A DNA stretch of 64,000 nucleotides, taken from positions 43,361,080-43,425,079 of the forward strand of contig OW121741.1 in the NCBI GenBank assembly GCA_933228675.1, given 5' to 3'. Within the stretch, counting starts at the first letter, position 1; each line of letters starts with the position of its first letter. Below are positions 57,245-64,000 of this stretch, piece after piece. The notes below the pieces were generated by a model. The model did no database searches. It was not told where the DNA came from and worked only from the letters and a program-made list of their open reading frames with translations. The stretch is from Stomorhina lunata (taxonomy: Eukaryota > Arthropoda > Insecta > Diptera > Rhiniidae). A program made the translations under genes and the position numbers.

Positions 57245-58592
57245 AAATAATTGTATGTATATATATATCTATATATATAAAGAATGGCTTTCTCGAAAAC
57301 GGCTCTAACGATTTTGGTAAAGTTTGGAAAGTAGGTACCTTTTTTGATGTATTGGTCGAATAAGAAATGACTTTTGGAACATTTGCCTCTAAGAGGGTAA
57401 AAACGGCTAAAAAGGGGAAAAAATCGAAAATGCTATGTCTACTAAAATAATAGGCATTGAAACAAAATTTAAATTATGTTTTAAATAGCTGTTAAAATAA
57501 GCGGACAGGTGTTTGGCACTTTTTTCAATCTATGCCCCATAGGGGAGAAAAAGGTTGAAAATATTGTTTTTGGTACCATTTTGAGGCCACTCTTATCTTT
57601 TGAACCAAACAATATAGAAAATAATTTTGTAATGCAATCAATAAATGTGAGAAAAATATTGAACACGTATTTGTTTCATTTCGGGGGCCAAAATGGATTA
57701 AATGATAACTCAACACCTCATGAAGTAATATGAATAGTATATATGAATATGTTACACTCGTTTTTATAAAAAAAAACCGAATTCAATTGGTACCAAGTAC
57801 CAAATATGCATATGTAACTTTTTAGAAATTAGGGGATAAAAGGGGAAAAAATTGGTAATGTTATAACTATTTATTAAATTAATGTTTTTCTGTCTGTATG
57901 TCCTTTATAGAATAGTAAACTATGCATTTAACCATTTTTGCTCATGCAATGTTCTTTAGCTAAAGTTGTTGCGCATGAGGCAACGAAGATTTCTAAGTTT
58001 GTATCACTATCCGACAGGTGGCGCCGCTGAAAATTACTCAAATTTAATTAAATCGAAAACTGTGCATGATCTTGGTATGATCTTTAGATGACGAAGGTTT
58101 CTTAGTTGGCATGAACAATTTTCAAAAGGTGGCGCCACTGAAAATTACTCAAGGTAAATTAAATCGTAAGCTGTACATTTGACTATGCAATGATCCTCAG
58201 CAAAATTGTTGCACATGAGTCGACGAATGTTTCTTAGTTGGCATCAACAATTTCCGATAGGTGGCGCCACTGAAAAATACTCAAAATGAATTAAATCGTA
58301 AACTGTGCATTTTATCAGGCTATGATCTTTAGCAAAGTTCTTGCGCATGAGTCGAGGTAGGTTCCTAAGTCGGTATGACCAATTTCCAAAATATTAAACT
58401 ATGCATTTGATCATGTGTTGATTGGACAAAATAAATAAAATGATTCAAAATTAATTCGATATTTGTGTACCGTATTTTCTCTAAATTTATTTTAATTGGT
58501 TAGTACTTTATAAAATAAAATTTATAAAAACTTTAAAATTCGCCTCGAAATACTTATCATTAATCTCCGAGTAATGCTCGGTCGCCCAGGTA
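57245..58592 (+). mobile_element. RepC copy 3, 5' end missing
   Basis: Starts AATAATTGTATGTATATATA without the ACGAGC word, then AATGGCTTTCTCGAAAACGG, AGGGTAAAAACGGC blocks and tandem ~130-bp units (57905-58400). It ends CTCCGAGTAATGCTCGG, GTCGCCCAGGTAC; the hairpin stem is kept with compensating loop changes. The frames 57481-57733 are repeat-derived. Confidence 0.6.
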
Positions 58593-58786
58593 CTTATATG
58601 TAAAATGTGGTCGAAAAATGACTGAGATACAGAGCACGGTTTTACCAAAATAAGATAAGTTAGACATGTTATACATCAATAGAAAGGGAATTTTATATAT
58701 TTTTAAGTGAGGTTAAAAAGTTTTTATAATTTACAAATTGATGAAAGACTTAAGTCAAAAAAGTGCAACAACAATAAATTTACACA

Positions 58787-59548
58787 ATTATACCTTTCAC
58801 CACTATAGTTGGAAAGGGTATTATAAGTTTGTGCTGATGTATGTAACGCATAGAAATATTTGTCTCAGACGATTTAGTATACCAATAGGCCTAGAATCAC
58901 TTTCTGAGTCGATTTAGCAATGTTAGTCTGTCCGTCCGTCTGGCTGGCTGGACCCCCATGTAAACCATGTGATCAAAGTACAGGTCGCAATTCTAAAGAT
59001 AATTTGATGAAATATGGCACAGATCATTTTTTTGATAGTGGGACCATGGCTATTGAAATTTTGTCAAAATCGGTCTATTATTCATGGTGCCACATTGTCC
59101 ACAAATATCAATATTTTTCATTAAATTTAAAACAAATACTGCTTATGTAAACTAAAATCACTTAACCAAATTTCGTTGAAATCGGTCCACATTTGACCAT
59201 AGCTCCCATACAAACTCTTCTGACATAATGCACAAAATGAGACAAAAATCACAAACGCTCATAAAAGGAAATGAGATTTTTGAGTTTATTTTTTCCATAC
59301 ATAATTTTTGTAAAAACTGTGATCAATGTGCTATATTTCGAGATAATCGGTCCACATTTGACCCTAGCTCTCATATAAGTCCAAATGACGGAAACAGCTT
59401 AAATATATAAGTTTTGGGCAAATGTTTGTTTGATGGCAAAATATAGCAAATATTTGTCTTTATACAGGAAAAAGGACACCTTTGACCTCAGTGGTGAAGG
59501 GTATCGTATGGTCGGGCTTGACCGACTATAGCACTTTCTTACTTGCTT
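58787..59548 (-). mobile_element. RepA copy 12
   Basis: TATACCTTTCACCACTATAG start, GTCCGTCCGTCTGGCTGGCTGG core, an internal deletion of the GGTACCTCCCATAGG block, and GGTCGGGCTTGACCGACTAT, CTTTCTTACTTG end. Confidence 0.65.
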
Positions 59549-60192
59549 TTTAATATTACTTTGCATTTTTTGCCAAAAACCTCTAAAATTAAAGAAGGTG
59601 TTATCATTTTTGGACACAGTATACACCAATATATTAGAAATTCAGAAATATAAATTTCAGAAAGAGTTCCGAAGGTTTTATTACCGTTTTTGAATACAAA
59701 AAAGTACGCTTTTTGAAAATTCTAGTTTTTTTTTTAAATGGGCCGTATGACCTCATTTATGGCCGCACTCTATTACATTTTTGCACAGACCTTAAGAACA
59801 TTATACTTAATACAATTTAATTAAAAAAAGTTTTGAAATCCGTGATCAAATTTTTTTAGACACAAAATCATAAATTTGGTTTGAAAATTGCTGATTTCGA
59901 CCAACGCTGATTGTAGGGTACATATCCAATATTTGTAAAAATATAGTTTATAAGCATCCCTAAAACCTAATCTTTTACAAAATGTTAAGAAAATTAAGTC
60001 TTTTTAATTTTTTTTTTTAAATATAAAAAAATTAAGATATATACTTTTTTTTTAATTTTAGTTTTAGGATTTTTTCGGAACACAAACTTTCAACAATTTT
60101 TCGGTTTTATAAAGTTATAATAATTAAAATTTTTTTCTTAATTGTTTTCAGAAGTTTTCGATAATTGTTGTATCCTAAATAGTTTCTCTTAC
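59549..60192. other. Intronic side of E9, nothing recognised
   Basis: AT-rich with long T- and A-runs. No receptor C-terminal exon on the minus strand. Confidence 0.35.
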
Positions 60193-61089
60193 CTTATCTT
60201 CCATTTTATTGCAAAGAAGTCCCATCAGCAAAAAAATTAAATTTGGCAGCAACCAACACAAGGGCTGTAGAGCGATCCATAGGCTACTTAAACCAATTTC
60301 CGATATGGCAAATAAATAAGCATTGGATGTCGTCTCCATAAGCACAGACATAATACACACTGTCATAGCAAGGCCATACATGCAGCTAAAATTTTCGACG
60401 ATAAAATTCTGAATTTCATAAAAAAGTCTCAATAATTCCTGAATGCTTTTCACATTAAAATGATCGTGTTTGAAAACTTGATTTTCCAAATTATAAGCCA
60501 CGAATTCCAGTAATTCAGAAAGAGACATGACAACATAATAGTATTTTGCGGAAACAATGACGAGGAATAAAGTTCTTATGAAATAGCCGAACCAAATTAT
60601 ATTGTAATAACTTTTTTCTTTATAAATCATAGACAGACATAATACAGATATATTGAATAAGGAGAGCAGGAAAACAAATATGATTAATACTAAACGAAAA
60701 TTGGTATATAAAATACATTTTTTGTAATTGTTCCTTAAATATTTATCTTTCCATGATCTTATTATTTCTAAGAGCTCAAAATGTTTCTGCTGTCACAAAA
60801 ACCACCAAAAACTTAAGGCCATACATAAAAAAGTTGTAATATTCGTAGAGATATGATTAAAATAATTTCCAGTTCTTTGATATTCATTCAATTCAAAGAA
60901 TTTCGAATAAAATATGAATAATCCAATTGATGTTATCGATATAATTTGTAATAAAATGTGATAGGAATAATATTTCTTGTTAAATTTATTGTTAATTTTA
61001 TAGCACTTTTCACTTTTGTCATAAAACACGTTCATTAATCCAAAAATTTTTAAAAAATTGTAATAGAATACAAATTCTTTTTCCACCAT
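60193..61089 (-). CDS. E9: Gr39a-like first exon with in-frame TGA at codon 99
   Basis: ATG at 61089 (MVEKEFVFYYNFLKIFGLMN; an in-frame ATG at 61194 would add an unconserved 35-residue leader and is not preferred) to donor GATAAG|GTAAGA at 60193/60192: 299 codons, phase 0. The sole interruption is TGA at 60795-60793 (WFL-TGA-QQKHFELLE), the same codon number and alignment column as in E8, again followed by C. The remaining frame is open through FSCMYGLAMTVCIMSV and CWLLPNLIFLLMGLLCNKMEDK. E8 and E9 have diverged at many codons without gaining any other stop, frameshift or donor change. That is unexpected for two free-decaying pseudogenes. Confidence 0.8.
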
Positions 61090-61329
61090 TTTAGTTTTAA
61101 GTTGGTTGAGAACTAATTTCAATATGTATTTTGGACTTTTGTTCATTATGTTCAAATTGCGCTGGATAAATATGCCATTGATAAATAAAGTCATTAGTTT
61201 TAATTAATAAATTTAAATAATTTATTTATTTACATTCGAGGGCGGTTCAAAAAGCATTTATAATCAGCCTTATTACGATTGTCGAACCTTCGATTGCAAG
61301 GACTAGATTCATAAAATTGTGTTGATGTG
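61090..61329 (-). promoter_or_regulatory. E9 upstream region
   Basis: Shares TTCATTATGTTCAAATTGCG and TTTATTTACATTCGAG with the E8 upstream DNA; presumably includes the E9 promoter. No core motif is assigned. Confidence 0.35.
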
Positions 61330-61407
61330 TTCTTTAATCTAGTACTAACTGTCGTAGTCAAGTCGTATATTCGACTTGACTACGACAGCTAGTAATAGAT
61401 TAAAGAA
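61330..61407. ncRNA. miRNA-precursor-like hairpin (candidate)
   Basis: Left arm 61330-61365 and right arm 61372-61407 are inverse over 36 bases with two mismatches around a six-base TATATT loop (stem includes CTGTCGTAGTCAAGTCG). Size and loop fit a pre-miRNA on either strand, but a very small foldback element or a fresh palindrome is equally possible. No second copy is seen in the window. Confidence 0.35.
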
Positions 61408-61800
61408 GACGATATTTGATAAAACTGTTTTCGTTATGTTTAATTTTTAGCTGAATCGGAATGTGTGAAGTAGCAATGGTCAAAAGTAGAACAGTGACGG
61501 AGGTGCAGTGGACCACAGTTTAACTTTCACAAAAACTTTAGTGATGTCTTTAAATTTTAGTCTTTGCAACTTATTTTCTTAAAACCAAGAAAATTAGTCC
61601 ACATAAATAAGAACATTTAAAGCTCAATGGGAGCCAGATCGGTATAATAATTAGTTACCGCATTTAAAATTTGTTAAGAAATGTAAAAACTCCTATTTAA
61701 GAGGGCTTATTACTACTTCGTTTTGTTTTTTTTTTTGTGTAGCTTAAAACCGTTAATGTAGTAAGCTATCACGTTCCGCGAGTTCCCCCATAAGAATTAG
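61408..61800. other. Unassigned intergenic DNA
   Basis: Nothing recognised between the hairpin and RepC copy 4. Confidence 0.3.
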
Positions 61801-63314
61801 TACCTGGTTGACCAAGCCTTGCTCGGATCTTTAGGATAAGCATTTCAAGGCAAATTTTAAGGCTTACAAATATTTTATTGTATAAAGCATTAGCCAAATA
61901 AATTAATAATAAAAGACATCGCACACAAATATCTAATTAATTTTAAATCATTTCATTTATTTTGTCCGATCAACACATGATCAAATGCATAGTTTACAGT
62001 TCAATTTATTATAAATCATTTTTGGAAATTGGTCATACCATCTTAGAAACTCTCGTCGGCTCAAGCGCAACAACTTTGGTAAAGATCATAGAATGACCAA
62101 TTGCACAGTTTACGATTTAATTAACTTTGAGTAATTTTAAGTGGCGCCACCTGTCGGAAATCGGTCATACCAACCAAGAAACATTCGTCGGCAACAGCTT
62201 TGTTAAAGATCACAGCATGACGAAATGTGCAAATTATGATTTAATTCACTTTGAGTAATTTTCAGTGGCGCCACCTGCTGGAAATTGGTCATACAGACTA
62301 AGAAACCTTTGTCGCCTCATGCGTAAGAACTTTTCTTAAGATCGTAGCATGATCAAATACATAGTTTACGATTTAATTCACTTTGAGTAATTTTCAGTGG
62401 TGCCACCTGTCGGTAAGTGGAAATACCAACTAAGAAATCTTTGTCGGCTCATGCGCTACAACTTTTCTAAATATCATAGCATGATCAAATACACACTTCA
62501 CGATCTAAATCATTTTAAGTAATTTTCAGTGGCGCCAGCTCTCGGAAATTAGTCATGTCAACTTAAAAACTTTCGCTGGCTCATGCGCAACAACTCTGCT
62601 GAAGAGCGTAACATAATCAAATGCATAGTTTACTATTCTATAAAGCACATACAGACAGACAAACATTCATTTGTTTAAAAATTATAACATTACCAATTTG
62701 TTCCCCTTTTTATCCCCTAATCTTAAAAAAGTTCATTCTGCATATTTGGTACTTCTTTGGTACCAAGTGAAATCAGTACATTTTTTTAAAACACAGTTAT
62801 TATATCGTTCCTACTCATATTACTTTATAAGATTTTAAGTTATCATTTTATCAATTTTTTACCTATTTTGGCCCCCAAAATCAAAAAAGTACCAATAACG
62901 TGTTTAATATTTGTTTGACATTTATTGATTTTAGTACAAAGTTAATTTCTGTATTCTTTGGCTTTAAAAGACAAGTGTGGGTTAAAAATAGCACCAAAAA
63001 ACTACTTTCACCACTTTTTAACCCCTATCGGGCATAGTTTCAAAAAAGTACCAAACGCCTGTCCACTTATTTTTATAGTTGTTCGAAACGCAATTTTGTT
63101 TCTATGTCTATTACTTAAGGAGATGTAACGTTTTCGATTTTTTCCCCTTTTTACCCATTTTTAACCTTTAGAGGCAAAGTTTCCAAAAGTCCCTTTTTAC
63201 TCGACCCATACATCCAAAAAGATACCCACCGTTCGAATTTAATCAAAATCGTTAGAGCCGTTTTCGAGATAGCCATTCTATATACATACATACAATTATT
63301 GCTCGTTTAAGAAT
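61801..63314 (-). mobile_element. RepC copy 4, full length
   Basis: Reverse orientation: TACCTGGTTGACC and the GCCTTGCTCGG arm at the left, then five to six tandem ~130-bp units (GTGGCGCCACCTGTCGGAAA, CTCATGCGCAACAACTTT; 61970-62640), 'AAAAAAGTACCAA' blocks, CGTTTTCGAGATAGCCATTC and TTATTGCTCGTTTAAGAAT at the right, followed by AAGATAAGATAAGATAA. Only this copy retains both ends with no foreign insert. Confidence 0.65.
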
Positions 63315-63689
63315 ATAAGAAAGATAAGATAAGATAACATTTTACATAGTAAAGCCCTTAACGAAATTTTTGCTTGTAAAATATTAAACATTTTGTTCTT
63401 TTTTTAGAAAACTTTTAATCAAAAATCGGGTAATATATAGATTAGATATTAGTTTTTAATTTTAATTAATTTTAATGTAAAAGTTGAGATCTTTAAAACC
63501 GTAAGATATAGAATGTTCATGTCAATATGTTTTTTTGTAGATCTTGACGTAAGTATTTCTAGTAAAGTGTGACAATTACATATCGCTTTGAGTGATGTAT
63601 AAATCCGATCTAGCAACGAGTTACAATGAAAAGCTAAAATAAGAAAAAAAAACGGCACCCCTTAGGTTAAAAGAGAACGTCAGAAACTT
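63315..63689. other. Unassigned DNA beyond the decayed E10 end
   Basis: No homology to the other Gr exon flanks is seen; the donor-bearing end of E10 appears replaced by this DNA. Confidence 0.3.
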
Positions 63690-64000
63690 CGATGAAAGAA
63701 ATCCCACCAGCAAAATACTTAAATTTGGCAACAGCCAACACAAACCTTTCAGAGCGATCCATAGGCTGCTAAAACCAATTTCCGATATGCCGAATAAATA
63801 GGCAGTAGATATGGAATCCATAAACACAGAAATTATACACACAGTCATGGCAAGGCCATAAATGCAACTAACATTTTTGAAGGTGAAATTCTGGATTTCA
63901 TGAAGAACTTTCAACAATTCCTGAATTCTTTCACATTCGAATGATCGTGTTTGAGAACTTGATTTTTCAAATTATAAGCCACGAATTCCAGGAAATAAGA
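63690..64000 (-). pseudogene. E10: partial Gr39a-like first exon, frameshifted, cut by window edge
   Basis: Third member of the E8-E9 subfamily, continuing beyond 64000. It reads YFLEFVAYNLKNQVLKHDHS, then shifts by one base near 63925-63932 into IQELLKVLHEIQNF, VSCIYGLAMTVCIISV, ISEIGFSSLWIALK and CWLLPNLSILLVGFLSSK. The NKLEEK end and the splice donor are missing. The part that would contain codon 99 lies outside the window. A frameshift and donor loss make it a pseudogene, in contrast to E8 and E9. Confidence 0.75.

Noticed and set aside
61090..61194. N-terminal extension of E9 from an ATG at 61194
   Set aside because: E8 lacks an equivalent and all paralogues start close to the FYYNFLK/IYYKLLK motif; the ATG at 61089 aligns with E8's.
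1..64000. tRNA or rRNA genes
   Set aside because: No complete cloverleaf or rRNA core was seen; the only tRNA-like pieces are the heads of the two SINE copies.

Overview
The window looks like AT-rich, repeat-laden nuclear DNA of a dipteran, most plausibly a calyptrate fly. The grounds are inference: chemoreceptor exons closest in form to Drosophila Gr39a, a DD41D (rosa-type) mariner pair, an ITmD37E element, an RTE-type LINE, and several DINE-1/Helentron-style short elements. There is no bacterial gene structure; coding DNA is only about 13% of the window.

The genic content is essentially one locus on the minus strand. Ten large exons (named E1 to E10 here, left to right) each encode the N-terminal ~300 residues and six membrane segments of an insect gustatory receptor. 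E2 to E9 each run from an ATG to a GT donor of type GTAAG/GTAAA in phase 0 (296, 299, 308, 309 or 316 codons). None is followed inside the window by the short C-terminal exon(s) that in this family carry TM7 and the TYhhhhhQF signature. This is the layout of Drosophila Gr39a, where alternative first exons, each with its own promoter, share 3' exons. Here the array would be much enlarged and the shared exons would lie left of position 1. Three subfamilies are visible: E1-E5, E6-E7 and E8-E10. E1 is split by a LINE, E10 is frameshifted, and E8 and E9 share an in-frame TGA at the same codon (99) with otherwise clean reading frames.

The rest is mobile and repetitive DNA. RepA (ends in a GGTCGGGCTTGACC hairpin and ACTTGTTT; twelve copies) and RepB (ends GATTCGGCACAGCCGAATA...ACTTGTTA) resemble DINE-1/Helentron-associated elements. 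RepC (AAACGAGCAATAATT at one end, GCTCCGAGCAAGGCTCGG hairpin at the other, internal ~130-bp tandem units) has four copies. Other items: two DD41D mariners with open transposase frames (18460-19763, 24248-25542), one ITmD37E with a single frameshift (13652-14948), three mariner relics, two copies of a tRNA-like SINE, several long inverted-repeat (foldback) elements, a MITE nested in itself (38128-39223), a 3.7-kb 11-bp satellite (48218-51961) and a 19-bp minisatellite (21333-21935).

Layout: 1-2375 E1 with LINE; 2378-6460 RepB copies with a mariner relic; 6734-8478 RepA and E2; 8870-15690 nested RepA, foldbacks, RepB, RepC and ITmD37E; 16120-24247 E3, RepA, mariner 1, SINE, minisatellite, E4; 24248-30816 mariner 2, relics, RepA; 31472-39349 E5, RepA, foldbacks, RepC with SINE and nested MITE; 39728-46205 E6, foldbacks, mariner relic, E7; 46697-51961 RepB, RepA, satellite; 52430-54110 duplicated/inverted repeat; 54511-61089 E8, RepA, RepC, RepA, E9; 61330-64000 hairpin, RepC, E10.
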